NCBI GenBank assembly: GCA_003660485.1
Contig: QMUI01000003.1
Span: forward strand, 1-14,540
Reading direction: 5' to 3'
DNA: 14,540 nt
DNA from: Thermococci archaeon
GTDB taxonomy: Archaea > Methanobacteriota_B > Thermococci > Thermococcales > Thermococcaceae
Shown here piece after piece: positions 1 through 7,375 of this stretch (position 1 is the stretch's first letter; the number at the start of each line of letters is the position of its first letter). Position numbers and translations under genes: made by a program. The notes beneath the pieces are model-generated. The model saw nothing but the letters and a program-made list of their open reading frames with translations. It was not told the DNA's origin and made no database searches.

Positions 1-414
1 CATGTGTCTAATCCCGAAGGAGTATACGGGCTTGAACTTTGCAGCAATCTTAATTCTTAATGCCGCAGTTGCAATTCCACTTGCTTGACTCAACATTCCC
101 AATAAGGCCGTCTCGTAAATCCCGAAATCCTCATAGTAGCCCTCAATTTGAAGAACGGGCTCATATGGATGGAATATTGTTCCTTCTGGCATCGCGTAAA
201 CGTTCACGGGCAATCCTTCGAGGAGCTTCGCAACTTCTTCAACTCCAACGAGAACTCCCCACTTCCAGTTCTTTGGGAGTGACGTGGTTGTTACATCTGC
301 AAAAACTTTCTTGTGAATGTTCTTCGCCTCAAGGATCTTCTTTGTCCTTATGAAGTATATATCCGTTGTCTTTCCGGCCTTTATATCTTCTTCGCTGGCT
401 ATGTAGAACTTCAT
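1..414 (-). CDS. Nicotinate phosphoribosyltransferase, N-terminal 138 residues (cut by window edge)
   Basis: Reading the minus strand from the ATG at 412-414 gives an open frame to the first base of the window with no stop, so the gene is partial and its C-terminal part lies outside. The translation starts MKFYIASEEDIKAGKTTDIY and contains KAGKTTD, an YAMPEGTIFHPYEP segment and ends in YSFGIRHM. This pattern belongs to the archaeal nicotinate/quinolinate phosphoribosyltransferase family, whose members are about 390 residues. The family joins nicotinate to PRPP to give nicotinate mononucleotide in cytosolic NAD salvage. A GGTGGTGG ribosome site lies just before the start, and a TATA-like CTTAAAGG about 35 nt upstream is shared back-to-back with the flavodoxin-like gene. 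The family call is fairly secure; the exact substrate is inferred from family resemblance. Confidence 0.85.
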   Translation of the reverse strand, partial: MKFYIASEEDIKAGKTTDIYFIRTKKILEAKNIHKKVFADVTTTSLPKNWKWGVLVGVEEVAKLLEGLPVNVYAMPEGTIFHPYEPVLQIEGYYEDFGIYETALLGMLSQASGIATAALRIKIAAKFKPVYSFGIRHM

Positions 415-443
415 GACCACCACCACAATAAATATCCTCAGGA

Positions 444-456
444 ACCTTTAAGACTT
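444..456 (+). promoter_or_regulatory. TATA-type promoter, probably bidirectional
   Basis: The sequence aacctttaagact lies about 25 nt before the ATG at 477, which fits leaderless transcription of the flavodoxin-like gene, since no ribosome site precedes that ATG. Read on the other strand (CTTAAAGG) it is also correctly placed for the divergent phosphoribosyltransferase gene. No other promoter-like element in the 62-bp gap fits as well. Inference from spacing only. Confidence 0.4.
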
Positions 457-476
457 CCCACACCCATGCATGATCA

Positions 477-977
477 ATGATAGTAGTTTCAACTAGAAGG
501 GGATCAACAAAAAGAATAGCTGAGGCTATTGCTGAAGGTCTGGGGGATATTGTAGTAGATCTCAGAAAAGAGTGGCCGGAGGAGTTGGAGGATTTCATAG
601 TCCTCGGAACCCCGATATATTACGAAAAGCCCCTGCCTGAAGTCTTGGAGTTCATTCGGAGGAATGATGGCCTAAAAGGGAAGGTAGTTGCAGTGTTTGT
701 GGTTTGCATGGCTGATATCTTTGGAGTGCTGGGGAAGAGGTATGCGGAGTTTAGGTACCTCAACCTCGTTAAGAGGGGGATTAAAGGTGATATCATTGAT
801 GAGAGGATCTTTAGGGGATGGATAAGGAAGGAAAACTCCAGGACAATTAAGGAGGCCTATTCCTGGGGCCGTGAGCTAGCCGAAATATTCGGAGGAAAAA
901 GAAAGCTAATACCTACGTTTCGTATTGAGAATAGCAGAGCCGAGGAAGAGAACCCCAAAGCTAAGCCAGCTAAATGA
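477..977 (+). CDS. Flavodoxin-like domain protein
   Basis: A 166-residue soluble protein. Residues 1-16 (MIVVSTRRGSTKRIAE) form a first beta strand, a phosphate-binding loop of the flavodoxin type (S/T-x-x-G-S/N-T) and the start of helix 1. Further on, DFIVLGTPIYYEKPLPE (about residues 39-55) matches the second FMN loop (GTPIYY) and GKVVAVFVV the next strand. The fold therefore suggests an FMN-binding electron carrier or a HemG-like flavodoxin, acting in the cytosol; the partner is unknown. The start has no Shine-Dalgarno but has a TATA element at leaderless distance. The C-terminal tail (from about residue 140) is charged and Pro/Lys-rich. It overlaps another open frame, so a frameshift near position 930 that altered the tail cannot be excluded. 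Confidence 0.75.
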   Translation: MIVVSTRRGSTKRIAEAIAEGLGDIVVDLRKEWPEELEDFIVLGTPIYYEKPLPEVLEFIRRNDGLKGKVVAVFVVCMADIFGVLGKRYAEFRYLNLVKRGIKGDIIDERIFRGWIRKENSRTIKEAYSWGRELAEIFGGKRKLIPTFRIENSRAEEENPKAKPAK

Positions 978-1152
978 ACTAGGAAAGGTGTGCTATCTTC
1001 CTTTGTCGAAGATCTTTGAAGATGAGCCAAGGGATTTTATGGAGGCCATTGGGAGGGCTTTATTGAAAGAGGTACATAGTGGAGGACCTGCTCGTTAGGT
1101 ATTCCCAGGAGTAGCTGAGGAAAGCCCAGTGTCAAAAGTCCATAATGTTTAG
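925..1152 (+). pseudogene. Possible gene remnant, unrecognised
   Basis: In the frame one base ahead of the flavodoxin-like gene, an open stretch runs from about 925 to a TAG at 1096-1098. It reads like real protein, for example LSQLNELGKVCYLPLSKIFE followed by DEPRDFMEAIGRALLKEV. The same frame continues after the TAG with VFPGVAEESPVSKVHNV to a second TAG at 1150-1152. A TTG at 925 could be a start but has no ribosome site. I do not recognise the family. It could be a decayed gene with an internal stop, an extension of the flavodoxin-like gene displaced by a frameshift, or chance. It fills most of the 211-bp gap before the dehydrogenase, which otherwise shows no gene. Confidence 0.3.
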
Positions 1153-1188
1153 ATAACCCTAACCTTATTATATACTTTAGGTGATCCC

Positions 1189-1980
1189 ATGAAGCCACTC
1201 CATGAGCTCATCTCGCTCTCCGGGAAGACTGCCCTAATAACAGGTGCGGCCTCGGGAATAGGTAAAGCAACAGCCTTCAGGTTTGCCGAGGCTGGAGCTG
1301 ACTTATACCTTTCGGACATAAACGAAGAGGGTCTTAACCTCGTCAGGGAGAGAATTCAGGAGAAATTCAGTGTCAATGTTGAAACATTCAGGATTGACCT
1401 GTCAAAGAAACAAGAGATAGACCTCCTCTGGGAGCAGCTTAAAGGTAGGGAGCCAGATGTCCTCGTGAACAATGCGGGAGTTTACTGGTTTAAGGACTTC
1501 CTTGAGGTTGATGAAGCCTTTTACAGGAAGGTCATGGCGATAAACCTTGACTCCGTCTTCTGGATGTGCCAGCACTTCGTGAGAAGGAGGAAGGAGCGTG
1601 GGGGAGTGATAGTAAATGTCAGCTCAATAGAGGCCTTCCTCCCATTTGCCAAGGGCTTGGTTCACTATGATGCCTCAAAGCTCGGCGTTGTAGCATTAAC
1701 AAGGGCAATAGCCAGAGAGTACGGGAAGAAGATAAGGGCGAACGTCGTTGTTCCGGGAGGAATAGAGACTGAAGGAGTAAAAAGGCTGAAGAAAGAGGCA
1801 ATAATGAAGTTTGACATGGAGAAGATTGCGATCTCCTTCAACTTCAACGCAAGGCTTCCAATGGGAAGGTTTGGAGATCCCGATGAAGTAGCTAGAGTTA
1901 TCCTGTTCCTCGCAAGCGATCTGGCGAGCTACGTCAACGGGGCAATAATTCCGGTCGATGGTGGGTTTCTATCCACGTGA
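1189..1980 (+). CDS. Short-chain dehydrogenase/reductase (SDR) family oxidoreductase
   Basis: A 263-residue classical SDR, of normal length. The Rossmann glycine motif TGAASGIG is at residues 18-25, Asp43 at the end of strand 2 suggests NAD(H) over NADP(H), NNAG is at 94-97, catalytic Ser is at 145 or 146 (NVSS), and the catalytic Tyr160-x3-Lys164 is present as YDASK. The C-terminal VNGAIIPVDGG is the usual SDR ending. The enzyme should oxidise or reduce an alcohol/carbonyl substrate in the cytosol; nothing here identifies the substrate. AGGTGA stands 5 nt before the ATG and fixes the start. The gene converges on the lipoprotein gene, with a 12-bp overlap of the 3' ends. All key residues are intact. 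Confidence 0.9.
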   Translation: MKPLHELISLSGKTALITGAASGIGKATAFRFAEAGADLYLSDINEEGLNLVRERIQEKFSVNVETFRIDLSKKQEIDLLWEQLKGREPDVLVNNAGVYWFKDFLEVDEAFYRKVMAINLDSVFWMCQHFVRRRKERGGVIVNVSSIEAFLPFAKGLVHYDASKLGVVALTRAIAREYGKKIRANVVVPGGIETEGVKRLKKEAIMKFDMEKIAISFNFNARLPMGRFGDPDEVARVILFLASDLASYVNGAIIPVDGGFLST

Positions 1981-2610
1981 ATAGTATATTCCTCCGACGG
2001 TTTCGTTGTTCCATACTGCGAATATCTTCCACTCATTATCTCCTGTTTTCTCCACGAAGACTTCAACCTCAACCCCCAGCGTGAAAATAGTTCCTAGCCT
2101 TGTCCTGTTCTTTATTTCGCTAAATTTGAGTTGATAATCTGCTTTAGTTTTCCTTAATGGCTTTTTTATCGTAATATTTCCGGAGTAAACCTTTCCATCG
2201 TAAACAATGCCAATCGAAGGGATAGTGTTTGATGTGACAATTGTACCATTGAGTACTGGACTGAAATCCACTCGTAACTTTATAGACTCGGGAACCTTGG
2301 GGAATTTCAATACGTACACTCTAAATCCAGCTCCACTATATCCTTCCTTTGCGGCGATATCTATCTGTTCAATTATTATATTGGCTAAAAGTTCTTCGAC
2401 TTCTTTTGCAATATTTACTGGAACCAAGATAGTTACATTATATTCGGAGTTATTCACATACACCCAGATTTTATCGAGCTTAGTAGTCGTTAGTTGCTGT
2501 GTAGTAGTATTTTCCGGGGTGGTGTGAGTCATAGTTGGAGTTTCAGTTGAGATGCACCCGCTAAACCCTACAACTAACATAAATAATATAGCAAGTACCT
2601 CTATTTTCAT
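1969..2610 (-). CDS. Putative secreted lipoprotein, unknown function
   Basis: A 213-residue protein beginning MKIEVLAILFMLVVGFSGC. A Lys, a hydrophobic core and then a G-C at residues 18-19 resemble an archaeal lipoprotein signal with cleavage before Cys19. Residues 20-45 are rich in Thr/Ser/Pro, the usual extracellular linker. The rest is a soluble domain with alternating strands that I do not recognise. It ends in a strand pair WKIFAVWNNETVGGIYYSRG, reminiscent of small beta-rich extracellular domains. A GAGGGG ribosome site sits about 7 nt before the ATG and a TTTAAATTA box lies about 35 nt upstream. It is transcribed divergently from elp3 and overlaps the SDR gene by 12 bp at its 3' end. 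Expected to be anchored to the outer face of the membrane. Confidence 0.75.
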   Translation of the reverse strand: MKIEVLAILFMLVVGFSGCISTETPTMTHTTPENTTTQQLTTTKLDKIWVYVNNSEYNVTILVPVNIAKEVEELLANIIIEQIDIAAKEGYSGAGFRVYVLKFPKVPESIKLRVDFSPVLNGTIVTSNTIPSIGIVYDGKVYSGNITIKKPLRKTKADYQLKFSEIKNRTRLGTIFTLGVEVEVFVEKTGDNEWKIFAVWNNETVGGIYYSRG

Positions 2611-2640
2611 TGATGCCCCTCAGATCATGATAAGTTACTT

Positions 2641-2656
2641 TAATTTAAACTTTTCG
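2641..2656 (-). promoter_or_regulatory. BRE/TATA promoter of the lipoprotein gene
   Basis: On the minus strand this reads CGAAAAGTTTAAATTA, a purine-rich BRE followed by an AT-only TATA box. It lies about 35 nt before the ATG, leaving a short leader that contains the GAGGGG ribosome site. Position and composition match archaeal promoters; not tested. Confidence 0.5.
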
Positions 2657-2671
2657 TTGTAAATTGTTGTA

Positions 2672-2688
2672 AAGCAAACACTTTAAAG
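2672..2688 (+). promoter_or_regulatory. BRE/TATA promoter of elp3
   Basis: The sequence aagcaaacaCTTTAAAG has a purine-rich BRE then a TATA-like core, about 35 nt before the elp3 ATG. The predicted start is near 2708, just before GAGGTG (2709-2714), the likely ribosome site. Confidence 0.5.
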
Positions 2689-2720
2689 CTAATGCTTAAC
2701 TTGGGCTGAGAGGTGTTCCA

Positions 2721-4488
2721 ATGGGTGAGTTTGAGAAAGCCATGGAGGAGATCGTGAGGATCCTTTTACGTGGCGAGATTAAGGATAGAGAGGAGTTAAA
2801 CAAGCTCAAGATAGAGGTGTCTAGGAAGTATCACCTTCCACGCTTACCTAGGAACTCTGAAATCTGGAGGGCACTTCCTAAAGATAGAAGGGAGGAGTTC
2901 AGGGATCTCCTAAAGAAGAAGCCCACTAGAACTATCAGCGGAGTTGCTGTAGTTGCCATGATGACAAAGCCCTTCCCATGTCCCCATGGACGCTGTATCT
3001 ACTGTCCTGGAGGCCCTGCCGTGGGCTCTCCCCAGAGCTACACCGGAAAGGAGCCATCGGCCTTGAGGGCTGCCCAGTACGGCTATCATCCGTACATAAT
3101 CATGATGGCGAGGCTCAAGCAGCTTTACGACATCGGTCATCCAATTGATAAGGTCGAGGTGATAATCCAGGGAGGAACTTTCCCTGCCGTTGACTTGGAC
3201 TATCAGGAGTGGTTCATCAAGTGCGCCTTTAAGGCGATGAACGACTTCCCCTACTTTAAGGATATAGAGAACCTTGAGGAGAAGCTTGTAAGGCTTATCC
3301 TTCAGAAAGACAAGTCCGTATTTGAAGAGGACCCTAAGTTTAAGAAGGCCTGGGAGAGGACTCATAGGAAGCCCTACTACTATCTTGAGGATGAGCAGAG
3401 GAAGAACGAGAAGGCCAAAGTTAGGATGGTTGGCTTAACTATCGAAACCAGGCCAGATTGGGCCTTCGAGAGGCAAATAGACAGAATGCTCGCCTTTGGA
3501 ACGACGAGGGTTGAGCTTGGAGTGCAGACTATATTCAACTTCATCCATGAGAGGACGAGGAGGGGTCACGGAGTTGAAGAGATAGAAGGCTACACAGCTG
3601 TTGAGGGATGCTGGGTTGAAGATTAACTACCACATAATGCCAGGCCTTCCTGGGAGCAACTTTGAGAGGGATCTATACACCTTTAAAACGATCTTTGAGG
3701 ATCCAAGGTTCAGGCCTGACATGTTGAAAATTTATCCAACGCTTGTTACTAGGGATGCTCCCCTGTACGCTTGGTACAAGGCCGGCCTTTACAGGCCCTA
3801 CACAACCCAGGAAGCCCTTGAGCTCTTAGTCGAGGCCTATAAGATCTTCCCAAAGTGGGTCAGGGTCATGAGGATCCAGAGGGATATCCCTGCTCATCTG
3901 ATAGTTGCTGGGGTTAAGCACTCCAACCTCGGGCAGCTCGTCTTTGAGGAACTAGTTAGGAGGGGAATAAGGCCGAGAGAGATAAGGTTCAGGGAAGTTG
4001 GGCATCAGATGCAAAAGTTCGGGAAGATTCCCGAGGTAGAGCACATCAAGCTGCTGAGGGAAGATTACGAGGCGGCAGGCGGAACGGAGATATTCCTCAG
4101 CTTTGAGGACGTAAAGAACGACATCCTCATTGGCTTCCTCCGCCTGAGGATCCCGAGCGAAAAGGCTCACAGAAAGGAGATAAACTGCTGTCCCTCAGCC
4201 ATAGTCAGGGAGCTCCACGTTTATGGTCCTCTGGTTCCAATAGGGGAGAAGCCCAAGTACGAGTGGCAACACAGGGGCTACGGCAGGGAGCTGTTGGCTG
4301 AGGCTGAGAGGATAGCGAGGGAAGAGTTCGATGCGAAGAAGATTCTCGTGATAAGCGGGGTTGGAGTTAGGGAGTACTACCGTAGGTTCGGCTACAGGAA
4401 GGATGGGCCCTACGTGAGCAAGAGGCTCGACAGGGCTTACGCGGACTACGGAAAGAGCGATAAGTTTGATGCCCACCTTAACACTTGA
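2721..4488 (+). pseudogene. elp3: Elp3 tRNA-uridine modifying radical SAM/acetyltransferase, split by a frameshift near 3585
   Basis: Two overlapping reading frames, 2721-3626 and 3601-4488, together give one archaeal Elp3. The first carries the radical SAM core with the Elp3 cluster motif C87-x4-C92-x2-C95 (CPHGRCIYC) and GLTIETRPD. The second starts in the SAM domain (INYHIMPGLPGSNFERD) and ends with the GNAT acetyltransferase domain (QHRGYGREL, REYYRRFGY). Elp3 uses S-adenosylmethionine and acetyl-CoA to make the carboxymethyl group on wobble U34 of tRNA. After RGHGVEEI the frame turns to EGYTAVEGCWVED and stops. Shifting at base 3585 instead continues as KATQLLRDAGLK, as the family requires, with one residue missing. 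That fits loss of two bases; a restored gene would encode 589 residues. It is followed by a small gene and the YkgJ gene. Either a sequencing error or a recent mutation; the rest shows no decay. Confidence 0.9.
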
Positions 4489-4540
4489 TATATCTAGAAA
4501 AGGTGATAAACCCAGGAACGAATCCTAAGTGGTGCTCGGT

Positions 4541-4795
4541 ATGGAGTTCAAGCATGATAGTGAAACGGTTAATGAGGCCATTGGAATTCCAGAATGGAAG
4601 GCTAAAGAGATAAAGATGTTCGTAACAAAGCAGATCCTCCTTCTCTTGGAGGGGAAGCTTGACAGCGTTAGTAGGATAATGGAGATGATAGATTCGAAGT
4701 ACAAGGAGAGAAATGAATTTGGCTATGCAATGTTCCTCCTGGGGCAGGGGTTGATGATAGTCGCTCAAGAAAAGGTTAGGGAGGATAGGGCTTGA
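4541..4795 (+). CDS. Small helical hypothetical protein
   Basis: Encodes 84 residues from MEFKHDSETVNEAIGIPEWK. I prefer the ATG at 4541 over the GTG codons at 4529 and 4532 because GGTG at 4531-4534 is then well spaced as ribosome site. The protein appears all-helical, with charged and Leu/Ile-rich stretches such as KQILLLLEGKLDSVSRIMEM, and has no signal peptide, membrane segment or cysteines. I do not recognise a family. It starts 52 nt after elp3, and its last four bases (TTGA) overlap the start of the YkgJ-type gene. The two are therefore probably translated together, which hints at a shared role. Confidence 0.65.
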   Translation: MEFKHDSETVNEAIGIPEWKAKEIKMFVTKQILLLLEGKLDSVSRIMEMIDSKYKERNEFGYAMFLLGQGLMIVAQEKVREDRA

Positions 4796-5292
4796 GGTTC
4801 AGGCCTAAGCCATTCCTTAAGCCTGTTAAGTTCAAGTGCCTCTTTTGCCTAGACTGTTGCAGGGGTAGGCATGTTTATCTAACCTACAAGGACATTGAGA
4901 GGCTAATTAAAGCTGGCTACGATCCCCAGAGATTCTTAACTTTTTCAATAGAGAATGGGAAGATAAGGTTCGTCCTATCGGTTAGGGAGTGGGATCTTGG
5001 TTGTATCTTCCACGATCCCGAGACGGGGAAGTGTAAAGTTCACCCACACAGGCCCCTTATCTGTAGGATCTACCCATTTATGGTGTCAAGGAAGCCCCTT
5101 GGAGTTGAAGGTGAAGAGCCTGTAGAGGTTAATGGAGTAAAATATTGGCTCTATTACGATGAGAGTTGCCCAGGAATAAATGCCGAAGATGGAGAGGATG
5201 TGATAACCCCTGAAGAGATCCTCGAACTGGGCACAAAATTTGAAGAAGAGCTAGAGCGCACTAATCTTGATTCCGTCATGAATGTGCTCTAA
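4792..5292 (+). CDS. YkgJ-family cysteine cluster protein
   Basis: A 166-residue protein with the YkgJ/zinc-iron-chelating pattern. C16-x2-C19-x2-C22-C23 is followed by VYLTYKDIERL, then C71 (LGCIFHD), C81 (GKCKVHPHRP) and C91 (ICRIYPF). These cysteines most likely hold a metal or iron-sulfur cluster; the biochemical role of the family is largely unknown. Translation probably starts at TTG 4792, inside the TTGA that ends the upstream gene, with GGAGGATAGGG as ribosome site. Another start is hard to find without losing the first cysteines. The gene converges on the winged-helix regulator and their 3' ends overlap by 42 bp (5251-5292). Location is cytosolic, as no signal is seen. Confidence 0.85.
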   Translation: MRFRPKPFLKPVKFKCLFCLDCCRGRHVYLTYKDIERLIKAGYDPQRFLTFSIENGKIRFVLSVREWDLGCIFHDPETGKCKVHPHRPLICRIYPFMVSRKPLGVEGEEPVEVNGVKYWLYYDESCPGINAEDGEDVITPEEILELGTKFEEELERTNLDSVMNVL

Positions 5293-5515
5293 TTTAAGCC
5301 CAGGATTTAGTGCATATAATCTTTTCCTAGCATCTTCTAAGAGGTAGATTTCTCTGATCATACCAGAATCCTTTAAAACCTTCAAGGCGTGGCGAACGGT
5401 TCTTTCAGAAAGGTTCGTTGCTTTTGCCAGCTCTTTAGAAGACATTGGTCTCTCTAACGCTTGAAGTACTAGAATGGCAGACCTTGGGAGTTTAGCAAAG
5501 TCGATCCCTCCTCAT
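5251..5515 (-). pseudogene. Winged-helix DNA-binding regulator with frameshifted start
   Basis: The body is a compact winged-helix domain: LPRSAILVLQALERPMSSKE, then LAKATNLSERTVRHALKVLK with the recognition helix, DSGMIREIYL and the wing (DARKRLYAL). In frame, only an internal ATG (5443-5445) is available, which would delete helix 1. Farther upstream, the ATG at 5513-5515 has an excellent ribosome site (GGAGGGG, 7-nt spacer) but runs MRRDRLC-stop. Removing one base or adding two in codons 4-5 joins it to the domain as MRRD..DFAKLPRSA. So a frameshift at about 5500-5506 has probably cut the gene from its start, or the sequence has an error there. It is divergent from the broken GH5 gene and may once have controlled it. 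A truncated 64-residue product from the internal ATG is possible. Confidence 0.6.
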
Positions 5516-5547
5516 GGTGAAACCCCTCCATGGGTTGGAGTATCACC
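5516..5547. promoter_or_regulatory. Imperfect inverted repeat between regulator and GH5 gene
   Basis: The arms GGTGA (5516-5520) with TCACC (5543-5547) and CTCC (5526-5529) with GGAG (5537-5540) are inverted around CATGGGT. The element lies between the regulator's start codon and a CTTTAAAG box (5547-5554) that can act as TATA box in both directions. It could be an operator for the winged-helix protein. The inner arm overlaps that gene's ribosome site, so part of the symmetry may be incidental. Confidence 0.35.
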
Positions 5548-5585
5548 TTTAAAGTTTTTTCTGATCCGGCATCGACATTTTATTA

Positions 5586-7097
5586 GTGAAAAGGAATCAT
5601 GAATTATTATATTACATTGTGCCGACCCCAGTTTTTGCATCTCCTATTTACTATGAGGCAGTTAATGGTAACATATACAAAGTTAACATGACAACCGGAG
5701 AAAGGGAGAGAATCTACCTGTTTGGGGTTAGTTGGTTTGGTTTTGAGCTTAAGGATCACATCGTTTATGGCTTAAACGTCAGAAACTGGAAAGATATCCT
5801 CAAAGACGTTAAGAGGCTTGGTTTTAATGCTATTAGGCTTCCCTTCTGTAGTGAAACCATTCACGGTGCGATGCCCAATCCTAACATGATAAACTATGAG
5901 TTAAACCCTGATTTAAGAAACCTAACTGGCTTGGAGATAATGGAAAAGATAATTCAAGAAGCCAATAGACTTGGCATTTACGTGCTCCTTGACTATCATA
6001 GGATTGGCTGCACTGAAATTGAGCCCTTGTGGTACACCGATAACTACAGCGAAGAGCAGTACATCCAAGATTGGGTGTTTTTGGCGAAGAAGTTCGGGAG
6101 GTATCCAAACGTTATTGGGGCCGACATAAAGAATGAACCTCACGATGAGGCATCTTGGGGAACTGGAGATACTACAGATTTTAGGTTGTTTGCTGAGAGG
6201 GTTGGCAAGGCTATACTCAAAGTTGCTCCTCACTGGCTGATTTTCGTTGAGGGGACCCAGTATACTCACGTTCCTGAGATTGATAGGGTGATGAAGGAGA
6301 AAGGCTGGTGGACATTTTGGGGAGAGAACTTAATGGGAGTCAAGTACTATCCCATTAGGTTACCCAGGGACAAGGTAGTCTATTCTCCTCACGTTTATGG
6401 GCCCAGCGTTTACAACATGCCCTACTTCGATTCCCCAGACTTCCCCAAGAACATGCCTCAGATATGGGAGACGCACTTCGGTTACTTGACGAGCCTCAAC
6501 TATACCCTCGTTATTGGGGAGTGGGGTGGGAAATACACTGGTAAGGACAAAGTCTGGCAGGATGCTTTCTCCGACTGATTAATCAAAAAGGGAATTTACA
6601 ACTTCTTTTACTGGTGTCTAAATCCCGAAAGTGGCGATACTGGCGGAATATTCCTTGACGACTGGAAAACAGTGAATTGGGAGAAAATGAGAGTTATCTA
6701 CAGGATAATAAAGGCAGCTAGGCCTAACTTTAATGAGCCGCTCTTCATAATCTTGAAGAAGAACACCTCGGGGCAGGTGGTTGATAAAGGAGAGAAAGTA
6801 ACGATATACTGGTACACGAATGGAGAGATAATTGACTCTAACTTCGCTAAGTCCAACGAAGGGGAAATAATTTTGACGTTAAACGAGAGCATTAACCTCT
6901 ACATAGTCGCCAAGAAGGGAAATGAAACCATGAGGAAAGACTTGTATCTTTCTGTAATAGAGCCGAATACTCCGATAACTACAACTTCCCGACCAACGAT
7001 ATCTGAGAGAAATCCTAAAATTTTTACAATGCTTCTAGTGTCTTTGGGTATATTGAGTTTTGTAGTTTTTCTGGTTCTCAAAAAGAAGCTTGTTTGA
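5586..7097 (+). pseudogene. GH5-family endoglucanase with in-frame stop (TGA) and damaged N-terminus
   Basis: A single frame runs from 5586 to 7097, broken only by TGA at 6576-6578 (codon 331). It resembles the P. horikoshii hyperthermophilic GH5 endoglucanase: LFGVSWFGFE, GFNAIRLPFCSE, VLLDYHRIGC, acid/base E184 in GADIKNEPH, YSPHVYGPSVYN, and nucleophile E312 in VIGEWGGKY. After the stop the frame continues LIKKGIYNFFYWCLNPESGD, so TGA replaces the expected Trp (TGG). The C-terminus has a Thr/Ser linker and a membrane anchor (about residues 480-500) ending in lysines. An intact enzyme would cut beta-1,4-glucans outside the cell, but the N-terminus has only a GTG start without ribosome site and no full signal core, though PVFA|SP looks like a leftover cleavage site. 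The product ending at 6578 would lack the last barrel strand and active-site aromatics. Confidence 0.85.
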
Positions 7098-7250
7098 TAT
7101 TTCAGCGTTCCAAATCTCTATTCCCATTATATCCCCTTTCTCATCGTATTCTACCCAAACATCTTCCGCTACTTCGTCAGTATCGGTAACTTCTCCCTCC
7201 CTAATTAGGATATATAGGATTTTGTTCTTTAGATCGTACCTAACTTTCAT
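7035..7250 (-). CDS. DUF2283 family protein
   Basis: A 71-residue protein starting MKVRYDLKNKILYILIREGE and continuing to DEKGDIMGIEIWNAE, the signature of DUF2283: a small beta-rich domain of unknown function found widely in bacteria and archaea, often beside toxin-antitoxin genes. The ATG at 7248-7250 is preferred over that at 7260-7262 because GGTGA stands 5 nt before it and the family begins at this Met. Its 3' end overlaps the GH5 frame by 63 bp on the opposite strand; the last 20 or so residues are thus less constrained and do not look family-like. It begins 24 nt after the tRNA-Val gene on the same strand, so it may be read from the tRNA promoter. No partner toxin is visible. Confidence 0.75.
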   Translation of the reverse strand: MKVRYDLKNKILYILIREGEVTDTDEVAEDVWVEYDEKGDIMGIEIWNAEISNKLLFENQKNYKTQYTQRH

Positions 7251-7273
7251 GCATTTCACCATAGAACAGAATT

Positions 7274-7350
7274 TGGTGGGCCCGCGGGGATTCGAACCCC
7301 GGACCTCCGCCTCGTAAGGGCGGCGTCATGACCAACTAGACCACGGGCCC
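7274..7350 (-). tRNA. tRNA-Val (anticodon UAC), CCA encoded
   Basis: On the minus strand a full cloverleaf folds: acceptor GGGCCCG/CGGGCCC, D-arm GTC..GAC with GG in the loop, anticodon stem CCGCC/GGCGG around loop CTTACGA (anticodon TAC, plus-strand bases 7314-7316), a 5-nt variable loop, T-arm CGGGG-TTCGAAT-CCCCG and discriminator A. The mature 74 nt cover 7277-7350 and the CCA end is genomic (7274-7276). No intron. All stem pairs of the acceptor, anticodon and T arms are Watson-Crick and GC-rich, as expected for a hyperthermophile. Confidence 0.97.
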
Positions 7351-7375
7351 ATGCCCATGGATTACCTTTAAATTC

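Noticed and set aside
60..353. 97-codon plus-strand frame opposite the phosphoribosyltransferase gene
   Set aside because: Antisense shadow of a clearly conserved gene; low-complexity translation without family features.
1166..1178. TTATTATATAC as TATA box of the SDR gene
   Set aside because: It lies only about 15 nt before the ATG, so the start would fall inside the gene, while an AGGTGA ribosome site indicates a leader.
3573..3601. Programmed -1/+1 frameshift in elp3
   Set aside because: No slippery heptamer at the shift point, and one codon is missing at the joint, so a two-base loss explains it better.
6576..6578. TGA in the GH5 gene as selenocysteine or programmed readthrough
   Set aside because: The homologous residue is Trp and not Cys/Sec, no SECIS-like hairpin was seen, and Thermococcales are not known for Sec use. 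A G-to-A change explains it.
7274..7350. tRNA-Val as integration site of a mobile element
   Set aside because: No integrase gene and no second copy of the tRNA 3' end seen in the window; the flanking genes are ordinary.
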